Shown here: positions 9,801-16,158 of the stretch, one piece after another
Position numbering within the stretch: position 1 is the stretch's first letter
How the letters are laid out: each line of letters opens with the position of its first letter
NCBI GenBank assembly: GCA_963772585.1
Contig: CAVYXV010000009.1
Span: 186,001-250,000 of the forward strand
Length of the DNA stretch: 64,000 bases
Reading direction: 5' to 3'
Source of the DNA: CAVVXN01 sp963772585
Lineage (GTDB): Bacteria; Planctomycetota; PLA2; JAEUHO01
Notes under the pieces: model-generated
What the model was told of the DNA's origin: nothing
Databases searched by the model: none
Seen by the model: only the letters and a program-made list of their open reading frames with translations
Translations under genes and position numbers: made by a program

Positions 9801-10078
9801 AGGAGGCTCGCGGAGACCCCCGCGTCGTCCGCGGCGAGGAGCAGCGCATAGAGGTGCGCGCACCGCCCGTCCTCGAGGAACGCGCGACAGGTGCAGGCGG
9901 CTCGGGCGCCGTCCCGCTGGATCGAGATCGACATCTTCGTGGGCGTGCCGATCATCTGCCCCCGGAGGACGCTTCCGGCGACCTCGAAGGCGACCTCGCC
10001 CTCCCGGTCCAGCGCGTGCGCCTGCCAGCGGAGGGTGGGCGGGAAGGCGTGCTCGAAACGCGGGCTCAGTCGGACCAT
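6893..10078 (-). CDS. SNF2-family helicase-like ATPase with SWIM zinc finger
   Basis: A 1061-residue protein; I start it at the ATG at 10078, after which the protein reads M-V-R-L-S-P-R-F. An N-terminal SWIM zinc finger lies at residues 62-75 (C-T-C-x8-C-A-H). A long poorly conserved middle (about 90-590) resembles the accessory region of bacterial SNF2 proteins. The ATPase core has Q-Q-L-G-L-A-W-L, Walker A D-D-M-G-L-G-K-T at about 632-636, a D-E-A-Q box near 725, L-T-G-T-P-V-E-N-R and, in the C-terminal half, S-L-K-A-G-G-T-G-L-N-L-T and D-R-S-H-R-I-G-Q. This is the complete motif set, so it should be an active DNA-dependent ATPase that translocates on double-stranded DNA, with a likely role in transcription or repair. 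A TACCCT at 10116-10121 (minus strand) could be its -10 element. Confidence 0.93.
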   Translation of the reverse strand: MVRLSPRFEHAFPPTLRWQAHALDREGEVAFEVAGSVLRGQMIGTPTKMSISIQRDGARAACTCRAFLEDGRCAHLYALLLAADDAGVSASLLQAAASGPAANEFPEAGDPWRARLHDVEALIAEATPPALVLPERAADLAIAIDLERSADENTLVLEVLEPLGRTRKDGRTHRVLRTGAVHARGRGGGPTARLLREILGATAPDRYSYRGFRVWGEASALVLEPEACRNIASTLFEAASVYAADYDASDGRGATPVDLLRYGPEPWILGIRYERLGEDGRSGDARIHGFLERGERPVPLEDAPLCLPSPCGLTIVGGELAPLEDGGAGGWIEELRVEGPIEVPAADAEEALRRLLAMPGLPLLDVPGIEVRAGAPRGHVRVDAPVGRKRLLTLHVFFRYEEAEIGASSRVGYLRTEDALIRRDVAAERKLLETVLESGGTLRGREEHAEFVVQKGQLAPCVMTLLDAGFTVHAEGRLQRPSTGVSLAIRSGRDWFDLEGTFDFDGQPSTLPAILEAARHGARTVALGDGSVGVLPEDWLARLDLPAALGRLEGEALRFSNVQGLLLDALLAANGTVTADPDFETLRSRLGRAGTVRPQEAPSGFRGELRPYQQLGLAWLSFLEDLGVGGCLADDMGLGKTIQFLAFLLARERTGPSLVVAPRSVVFNWLREAERFAPSLRVLDYTGTGRKALRRRFPDADLVVTTYGLLRRDAVHLHEVAFDVVALDEAQAMKNPRSQTAKAARVLQARQRLALTGTPVENRTEELWSIFEFLNPGLLGSSSGFRRLAKAGNAETLARLSRALRPFLLRRTKEQVLADLPEKSEQVLMLDLPASQRRAYEEIRDAWRSQVLGSVKEKGLARSKLHVLEALLRLRQVACHPGLVDPAREKEPSAKLDVLLDHLQELAGRGHKALVFSQFTRFLALVKARLDAANVPYVYLDGKTRDRAARVDAFQNTPELPVFLVSLKAGGTGLNLTAADYVFLLDPWWNPAVERQAVDRSHRIGQTKPVHVYRLVCRNTVEEKVLELQAEKRKLAETLLSEADGTILSGLTPEDLDFLLG

Positions 10079-10380
10079 GATGGCTCTCGATCGCGGTCGG
10101 GGCAGGAAGAGCGGGAGGGTAGCGGAAGCGGTGGACGCCCCCGCCCCTCCGGTTTTCCGGCCTCGCGGCCGTTGCCGGGCCGGCCGGGGAGTGAGGTCGG
10201 TCCGTCCCCACGGGCGCCCCTTCACGGAGGGCGATGCGACCACGGCGACCGCGAGGGCGAGCCTCCCGAGGCCCACCGGCCGCTGCCGGAGCACCCGGCG
10301 TGGCGGGCTGTCGCCACCGCACGCGTTCGGCCCGGGTGGCGACCCGCGATGGGTGGTCGGCCCGCGGGCCGATTCCGCGG
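10079..10380. other. Intergenic region, nothing recognised
   Basis: About 300 bases between two minus-strand genes. It should contain the promoter of the SNF2 gene; apart from the TACCCT at 10116-10121 I see no promoter, terminator hairpin or gene in it. Confidence 0.4.
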
Positions 10381-11145
10381 TCAGTCGCGGTCCTTCGCCT
10401 TCTTCTGCACGTCCTTGATCGTCTGCTCGATCCAGGAGAAGACGCTCTCGAGCTCCTTGCGGGGAAGGCTGTGGCCCCCGGAGTGCTCGTGCACCAAGAC
10501 CTCGTACCCTTTCTCCTTCAGGAGCTTCTCCGCTTCCACGCGGTGTTCCCCGAAGTTCGGGTCGTTCGGGTCGCCGACGAGGATCACGGTCGGCGCGCGC
10601 TCGGGCTTGTCCGGCGGGTCGAAGCTCTGCTTCGCCGACCCGACGAGGATCACGCCCCGGAACTTCGGCAGTTCCTTCGCCTGGCAGACGATGTCGTCCC
10701 AGAGCCGGAAGCCGCCGCCCGAGAAGCCCAGGGCGTAGACGTTGTTCTCGTCGATCGAGAACTGCTTCTTCAGCTCCTCGAGGTAGAGCGGCACGTAGCC
10801 GACGGCGTCCTGGTGGTTGTCGCAGCGCTCGAGGCTCACGAGCAGCGGCGGCCGCTTGCCCGCCGCCGCCTTGATCGACATGAGGAAGTTCCGGGCCGTG
10901 CCGCCGTTGCCGTGGGCGAGGAGGACGACCGGCCACGCCTTCCTCGTCGTGTAGCCCCGGGGCACGAGGGCCACGAAGGCCTCCTTCTTCCCGGCGATCT
11001 CGACCTCGCCTTCCTGGACGCCCTTCTTCCAGCGCGGGAGCTTCGCCTCCGCCCCGTCCTTCGCGGTCGCGGGAGGGACGGCGAAGGCGAACAGCGCGAG
11101 CGCCAGGAGGGCGAACGGAACGGGAGCGAGGCGGTTGATACGCAT
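10381..11145 (-). CDS. Secreted alpha/beta hydrolase, esterase/dienelactone-hydrolase-like
   Basis: A 254-residue protein with a clear signal peptide (hydrophobic L-A-P-V-P-F-A-L-L-A-L-A-L-F-A-F-A-V, cleavage near A-T-A-K). The fold markers are P-V-V-L-L-A-H-G-N-G-G-T-A (oxyanion H-G), the nucleophile elbow G-F-S-G-G-G, the acid region V-I-L-V-G-D-P-N-D, and a histidine in H-E-H-S-G-G-H-S near the C-terminus. This order fits a phospholipase/carboxylesterase or PHB-depolymerase-like hydrolase acting outside the cytoplasm; the substrate is unknown. There is no Shine-Dalgarno sequence before the ATG; instead a TATCAT ends 9 bases upstream (see promoter entry). The gene sits between the SNF2 and PhzF genes on the same strand, but I see no functional link. 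Confidence 0.88.
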   Translation of the reverse strand: MRINRLAPVPFALLALALFAFAVPPATAKDGAEAKLPRWKKGVQEGEVEIAGKKEAFVALVPRGYTTRKAWPVVLLAHGNGGTARNFLMSIKAAAGKRPPLLVSLERCDNHQDAVGYVPLYLEELKKQFSIDENNVYALGFSGGGFRLWDDIVCQAKELPKFRGVILVGSAKQSFDPPDKPERAPTVILVGDPNDPNFGEHRVEAEKLLKEKGYEVLVHEHSGGHSLPRKELESVFSWIEQTIKDVQKKAKDRD

Positions 11146-11154
11146 GGCCGCGCC

Positions 11155-11160
11155 ATGATA
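11155..11160 (-). promoter_or_regulatory. Putative -10 element TATCAT of the hydrolase gene
   Basis: TATCAT on the minus strand ends 9 bases before the hydrolase ATG. A transcript starting about 7 bases downstream would have almost no leader. No -35 match is visible. Confidence 0.4.
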
Positions 11161-11173
11161 CCGCTCGGGCCGT

Positions 11174-11974
11174 TCAGGGCAGATGGAGGGTGCCCCGGAT
11201 CACCGTCACCGCGTCGCCGCCGACGAGCGTCCGGTCGCCCTCGGGGCGGACGTGGAGGACGCCGCCCCGCGCGCTCACCTGGTGGGCGAGCAGATTCCGC
11301 CGGCCGAGCCGCTCCGCCCAGTACGGCCCGAGCGTGCAGTGCGCGGAGCCGGTCACCGGGTCCTCGGGAACGCCGACCCTGGGGCCGAAGAAGCGGGAGA
11401 CGAAGTCCACGCCTTCGACGTCGCCCGGGGCCGTCGCGATCACGGCGCCGCGCTCCACCTCGTGGAGCAGCGCGCCCATGTCGGGGGTCAGGTCCCGGAC
11501 GACCTGGGCGTCGTCGAACACGGCGACCCAGGACCACGCCTCGACCACCTCCCGCGGCCGTGCGCCCAGCGCCTTCTCGATGGTCGGGGGTGTCGGAATC
11601 GGATGCGGCGGATCGGAGGGGAAGTCGAGGGTGATCCGACCGTTCTCCTCGCGGGCGACCGGCAACTCGCCCGAGCGCGACTGGAAGACCAGGGCGTCGG
11701 CGCCGCGCTTCCGGATCTCCGTCGCGAGCACGTGCATGCTCGCGAGCGTCGCGTGTCCGCAGAGCGACACCTCCGTCGTCGGCGTCATCCAGCGGATGTG
11801 GTAGCGGTCGTCGCCCGTCGCTACGAAGAACGCCGTTTCGGACAGGTTGTTCTCCCGCGCGATCCGCTGGAGCAGGTCGTCGTCGAGCCACGTCTCGAGC
11901 GGCACGACCGCCGCGGGGTTTCCCGCGAGCGGCGTCGAGGTGAATGCGTCCACCTGGTAGAACGGAAGTTCCAT
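11174..11974 (-). CDS. PhzF-family isomerase-like protein
   Basis: A 266-residue cytosolic protein whose N-terminus (P-F-Y-Q-V-D-A-F-T-S-x-P-L-A-G-N-P-A-A-V) is diagnostic of the PhzF/YddE family. Other markers are N-L-S-E-T-A-F-F with the catalytic Glu, the L-C-G-H-A-T-L-A-S loop, and E-D-P-V-T-G-S-A-H-C-T-L-G-P-Y-W near the C-terminus. Length is normal and key residues are intact. Family members are isomerases or epimerases; only some belong to phenazine pathways, and there is no other phenazine gene here, so the substrate is unknown. The ATG at 11974 is preceded by GAGGAGG at good spacing and, further up, by TATCGT (minus strand, 12007-12012), giving a leader of about 25-30 bases. Confidence 0.93.
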   Translation of the reverse strand: MELPFYQVDAFTSTPLAGNPAAVVPLETWLDDDLLQRIARENNLSETAFFVATGDDRYHIRWMTPTTEVSLCGHATLASMHVLATEIRKRGADALVFQSRSGELPVAREENGRITLDFPSDPPHPIPTPPTIEKALGARPREVVEAWSWVAVFDDAQVVRDLTPDMGALLHEVERGAVIATAPGDVEGVDFVSRFFGPRVGVPEDPVTGSAHCTLGPYWAERLGRRNLLAHQVSARGGVLHVRPEGDRTLVGGDAVTVIRGTLHLP

Positions 11975-12082
11975 CGCGGAAGTCCCTCCTCGGTCGCGTG
12001 GCCCGGACGATACCCGGCGCGAACCCGTTCTCCCTCCTCCGCGCGACGTTCCCAGAGTCCCGTCCCCACCCGGAGGCCGTCC

Positions 12083-13837
12083 ATGCCGCGCACCGTGACC
12101 CTGGCGATCCTCGCGCTCGCTCTCCTCCCCCTGTCCCCGGGCCGGGGTGGCGCCCGTGCGGACGAGGGGGCCGGGGGGTCCGCCCCCTCCGTGCGGCTCT
12201 ACCCCGTGGGGACCCTGCTCGAGACGGCGACGCCCGATCGTCCGCTCCATCTCGGGATCGAACGCCGCTCGCCGTTCGGCCTTCCCGTCCCCGAGGTCGA
12301 CCCCACGCCGCGGACCCTGTGCCTCGACGGGAACACCCTGACCTCCCTGCTCGTCGCGTCCCTGGACGCGGCGGGGCCGGACGCGGCCGCCACGGAGTTC
12401 GACGTTCGCGGCGAGACGCTGCTCGTGCTCTCGACGGACGCCGGCCAGCGCGTCGTCCGGGAGGTCCTGGACGGCCTGCGATCGAACGCGGGTCGGCGGG
12501 TGGGCCTCACGATCCACCGGTTGACCTTCGACGCGGAGGTCCGGGCGAGACTCCAGGCCGGAGGCTGGGAGGAGAAGCTCGACCGCGGCCGGCTGACCGC
12601 CGAGGAGGTGCCGGCGCTCCTGTCCCTCGCCGAGGGGGCCGGGGTTCGTCGCTCCTCGGCCTCCACCCGGGTCCCCGAGGGCGTGGCCTCGCGGTTCGGC
12701 CGGGTGACGTCGATCACCTACGTGGGCGACTACGACATCGAGATCGCGCAGGACTCGCGTGTCGGCAATCCCGTCGTGCAGGTGCTCCACACCGGGACCG
12801 ACGCGTGCCTCGCCGCCTTCCCGCTTCGCGACGGCCGGGTCGGTCTCGAGGGGACGGTGCAGTTGGCCTCTCCCAAGGGTCGCATGCGGCGCCTGCCCCT
12901 CGACGTGGAGCCGCTGGGCGCCGTCGAACTGCCCCGGTGCGACGTGCTCCGCTTCTCCACGGCGGCGTCCGTGGCGCCCGGAGAAGCCGCCGTGTGGACG
13001 AGCGGGGGGGACGCCCCGGATCCGCTCGAGATCCTCCTCGTCGTTGCGCAGCCGGACGCGTCGGCGGAGGCGGGACCCGGCGTGCGCTTCTATCCGGCGC
13101 CGGCGCTCGCCCTGCCGCGCTGGGGTTGGCGGCTGGCTCGTCCCGAGGACGACGACACGGGCTTCGTGCCGCCGGTCCTCGCTTTGGCGGTCGAGGACGA
13201 CGAAGCCTGGGACCTGTTCGATCTGGTCGGTCCGCTCGTGTCCGGTCCCGACTGGGAGGGGCCGGACAACCTCTTCGAGGCGCTGCCTTCGGGGATCGTC
13301 GCGCGAAACGCCCCCGCCGTCCTCGACGCCCTGTCCCGGAAGCTCGCCGCCCTGGAGACCGAGCGGCGGCCGTGCGTGCCCGTGCGGTTCCGGGTGCTGC
13401 GGGTGGGGGAGGACGGGAGCGAACGCGTGGCGCACGCCATCACGACGCACGTGCCGTTGGGGGCCGACGCGGCGTGGATGGCCGGGACGGAGGTCGCCTA
13501 CCTCGCCGACTGGTCCGTGGAGGTGGCCCAGGAGGCCCGCGCGGGCGATCCCACGGTGGACGTCGCGTTCACGGGGACGGCCGTGTCGCTTCGCCTGGAC
13601 ACGACCGCGCCGTCGTCGCGCTACGCACTCCGGCTCTCGGTCTCGTACGCGACGCCCGGAGATTGGGTCACGCGGAACCCGGGAAACGACGAGACGGGGC
13701 CGATCGACAGCCCGCAGGTGCACACGGTCGTGGGGCGGTTGGACACCGTGGTGGCTGCGGGTCGCGCAACGCGCATCCCGGTCGGCCGGGAAGAGGACGG
13801 CACGCGTGTCGTCGCCGAAGTCCGCGTGGGGCCCTGA
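12083..13837 (+). CDS. Secreted protein with two copies of a D-Y-x-x-E-x-A-Q module (unknown function)
   Basis: A 584-residue protein starting at the ATG at 12083 behind CGGAGG, with a signal peptide ending near G-A-R-A-D. I do not recognise a named domain. It contains an internal duplication: Y-V-G-D-Y-D-I-E-I-A-Q-D-S-R-V-G-N-P at about residue 212 and Y-L-A-D-W-S-V-E-V-A-Q-E-A-R-A-G-D-P at about residue 471. Each is preceded by an R-V-x(2)-L-T/R-F-x-V-like strand pair and followed by a beta-rich stretch (V-x-V-x-x-T-G). The same module recurs in the next gene, which starts 2 bases downstream, so the two are an operon of paralogues. The alternating strands and paired modules recall secretin N-domains or similar periplasmic oligomerisation domains, but that is only an impression. 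Confidence 0.75.
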   Translation: MPRTVTLAILALALLPLSPGRGGARADEGAGGSAPSVRLYPVGTLLETATPDRPLHLGIERRSPFGLPVPEVDPTPRTLCLDGNTLTSLLVASLDAAGPDAAATEFDVRGETLLVLSTDAGQRVVREVLDGLRSNAGRRVGLTIHRLTFDAEVRARLQAGGWEEKLDRGRLTAEEVPALLSLAEGAGVRRSSASTRVPEGVASRFGRVTSITYVGDYDIEIAQDSRVGNPVVQVLHTGTDACLAAFPLRDGRVGLEGTVQLASPKGRMRRLPLDVEPLGAVELPRCDVLRFSTAASVAPGEAAVWTSGGDAPDPLEILLVVAQPDASAEAGPGVRFYPAPALALPRWGWRLARPEDDDTGFVPPVLALAVEDDEAWDLFDLVGPLVSGPDWEGPDNLFEALPSGIVARNAPAVLDALSRKLAALETERRPCVPVRFRVLRVGEDGSERVAHAITTHVPLGADAAWMAGTEVAYLADWSVEVAQEARAGDPTVDVAFTGTAVSLRLDTTAPSSRYALRLSVSYATPGDWVTRNPGNDETGPIDSPQVHTVVGRLDTVVAAGRATRIPVGREEDGTRVVAEVRVGP

Positions 13838-13838
13838 C

Positions 13839-15368
13839 GTGGTCCGATTCGCCGCGCTCCTCGTCTGCGCGCTCGCGCTGGGCCCTGCCGGGGCGGCGGC
13901 CGAAGGCCCCTCCCCGTCGGCGACCGCGCTCCTTCCGCCGGAGCCGGGACCGCCCACGCCGTGGCTGGGGCTGGTCGCCTACGACGTCCAGGGTGGCGAC
14001 CTTCTCGACGCCAGGGCCGCTGCCACGTCGTCGGCCGAGCCCCCCGCCGATCGCGTGAGGCCGCTGGACCTCGCGCAGTGGCTCGCCGCGCGGACCGACG
14101 CCGCGGACGTCGCCGCGCTCGCGGACGACACCCTCCGCCCCGTGTCGATCGACGTGGCGGTGGAGGGCGACCTCGGACGCGACGAGGCCACCCTGTCCGT
14201 CCGCAGCGGAAGCGCCGCGGCGACGAGCCGCACGCGGGCCGTCCGGGTGATCGCGGACTACGCCGCCGAGCTTGCGTGCGACAACAGCGGCGGCAAGCAC
14301 CCGTCCGCGGTGGGGGATCCCGTCCCGCGGAGGCTCGTGGACGGCGTGAGCGTCCTCGTCGCCCCCTCGTTCGTGGACGGCGGACGGCGCGTGGCGTTGG
14401 AGGTCGTCCTGCAGGTCTCGCGGCTCGACGATCCCGTCGCCGTCAGACCCACCGGCGCGCGCTTCCTCGGCGATCTCGACTTCCCGGCCGCCGACGGCGC
14501 GCTCCTCGCGTTCGATGGGTGCGTCGCCAACGGGGAGGCGCTGCGGGCCCGTGTGGATGCGCCCGGGGGGCGGGTGGAGGTGACGCTCACCCCGCACTGG
14601 CGCGCGGACGCGCCGGCGCCCGGGCGGGTCCGGCGCCTCGATGCCGGGTTGCTCCTGCGGCCCGTCGTCGGTTTCACGATCGCGCCCCCGCAGGGGTGGG
14701 GGCTCGACCCGGCGCCCGCCCTGCAACCCGTGTTCGTAGCGACCGGGAGCGTGGTGGGCGGGGCGACGCTCGCGCACGCGCTCGACGCGGCCGTGCCCGG
14801 GTGCGCCCGCTTCCTCGACGGGAGCGGCGGCCTCTTCGTGGCCGGGGACCCGGCCGCCGTGGCGCGGGCCGCCGGGGTGGTGGAGGCTCTCACCGCGACC
14901 GTCGCCCGCACGGTCCTTCTCGAGGGCGCGGCGAGGGCGGGGGACCGCTCGCTCCTCGCCTGGTCCCTTCCCGCGCTCGTCGATCGACCCGCCTTCGTCC
15001 GCATCGGGCGCGACCGCGCCTGCCTCGTGGACGCCGACACCGAAGTCGGGTGAAGCATCGCCATCGCCGACCCCCAGGTGGGGGTGCTGTTCTCCGGATG
15101 GGTCCTCGAGATGACGCCGCGAGCCGTCTCTCCCGACGGTCCCCTGTGCCTGGACCTCGACGCGCGCCGCCGCGAGGTCTCCAGGGAACCACGGCCCTTC
15201 CGCACGGGGGAGCCGATCGGCCCCTTCCTCCACCGACTCTCGTGGCGAGACGCCGCGGCCCGGATGGATCGGGTGCCCGCCGACGGTCGGCCGCGACCGC
15301 TCCACCTGGGAGAGGCGCCGGACGGGCAACCCGTGACGACGACCGTCACGGCGCGCCCCCTGCCCTGA
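13839..15368 (+). pseudogene. Paralogue of the preceding secreted protein, interrupted by an in-frame TGA
   Basis: Starts at GTG 13839, two bases after the preceding stop, with a signal peptide (L-L-V-C-A-L-A-L-G-P-A-G-A-A-A-E). A first module appears near residue 138 (I-A-D-Y-A-A-E-L-A-C-D-N-S) and a second at the very end: V-D-A-D-T-E-V-G, then TGA at 15051-15053, then S-I-A-I-A-D-P-Q-V-G-V-L-F-S-G-W-V-L-E-M-T-P and on to a TGA at 15366-15368. The module continues without any frame change across the TGA, so the full protein would be 509 residues. The TGA aligns with Gln in both modules of the preceding gene and with Cys in this gene's own first module. A nonsense mutation or base error is the simpler reading; recoding is discussed in the findings. 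Confidence 0.65.
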
Positions 15369-15627
15369 TCCCCGCGCGTGGCTTGCGTGCGGATGCCCAC
15401 TTCGGGGGCCGGATCGGCCGTAGGCTGAGGCGGTGAGAAGGACGCGGACGGCCGAGCCGCTCCCCCTCCCCGCCCGGGGGCTGGTCGGTGCGGCTCTCTC
15501 GCGTGTCCGTCCTGGATGCTCGAGGGGAGTGCGGCGTGCGACGCGGCGCGGGTCGCCGGGGTGCCCGCAAAGAAACGGGCGGTTCGGACGTATGGGAGGG
15601 CGACAGCCCAGGAGACGACGCACGCGG

Positions 15628-16158
15628 ATGGGTGACCAAGCAGGCCAGGACTGGCTGCACGGGGTGCTCCTCGAGTACGAGCAGCCCCTGATCGGTTACG
15701 CGATCAAGCTGGTGGGCGACGAAGACGCCGCCCGCGACCTGGCCCAGGACGCCTTCCTCGCGCTCTGCCGCCATCCCCTGGAGCCGGGGGACCCGAAGCT
15801 CGGGCCCTGGCTCTACCGGGTGCTGAGAAACCGCGCCATCGACCGCCTGCGGAAGGAACGTCGCATGCACCGCCTCGAGACGCCCGACGCCGCGCCGACC
15901 CCGGCGATTCCCCCCGGCCTCGCCGCCGAACGCCGGGACGAGGTGAGGCAGCTCGCCGCCGCACTCTCCGAGCTGCCGCCCCGGCAGCAGGAGGTGGTGT
16001 GGCTCCGGTTCCGCAGCGGCCTCTCGTATCGGGAGATCGCCGAGGTCACGCGGACGACGACCGGCAGCGTCGGCTCGCTCCTGCACACGGCGCTTGCGCG
16101 CCTCCGGGAACGACTGGGCGAGACGGGCTGGGCTTCGGCCACGGGAGAGATGTCATGA
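15628..16158 (+). CDS. ECF-type RNA polymerase sigma factor
   Basis: A 176-residue protein. Region 2 is Y-A-I-K-L-V-G-D-E-D-A-A-R-D-L-A-Q-D-A-F-L-A-L, followed by W-L-Y-R-V-L-R-N-R-A-I-D-R-L-R-K-E-R-R; region 4 is L-P-P-R-Q-Q-E-V-V-W-L-R-F-R-S-G-L-S-Y-R-E-I-A-E-V and a recognition helix ending S-L-L-H-T-A-L-A-R-L-R-E-R-L. I chose the ATG at 15628 (M-G-D-Q-A-G-Q-D-W); an ATG at 15592 is also in frame. Its last codons overlap the start of the following vWA gene (ATGTCATGA), so the two are coupled. The next protein begins with an anti-sigma-like segment, the standard arrangement for a sigma/anti-sigma pair. Confidence 0.92.
   Translation: MGDQAGQDWLHGVLLEYEQPLIGYAIKLVGDEDAARDLAQDAFLALCRHPLEPGDPKLGPWLYRVLRNRAIDRLRKERRMHRLETPDAAPTPAIPPGLAAERRDEVRQLAAALSELPPRQQEVVWLRFRSGLSYREIAEVTRTTTGSVGSLLHTALARLRERLGETGWASATGEMS

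Noticed and set aside
11174..11974. Phenazine biosynthesis locus suggested by the PhzF protein
   Set aside because: No other phz gene is nearby and PhzF-like isomerases are widespread outside phenazine pathways.
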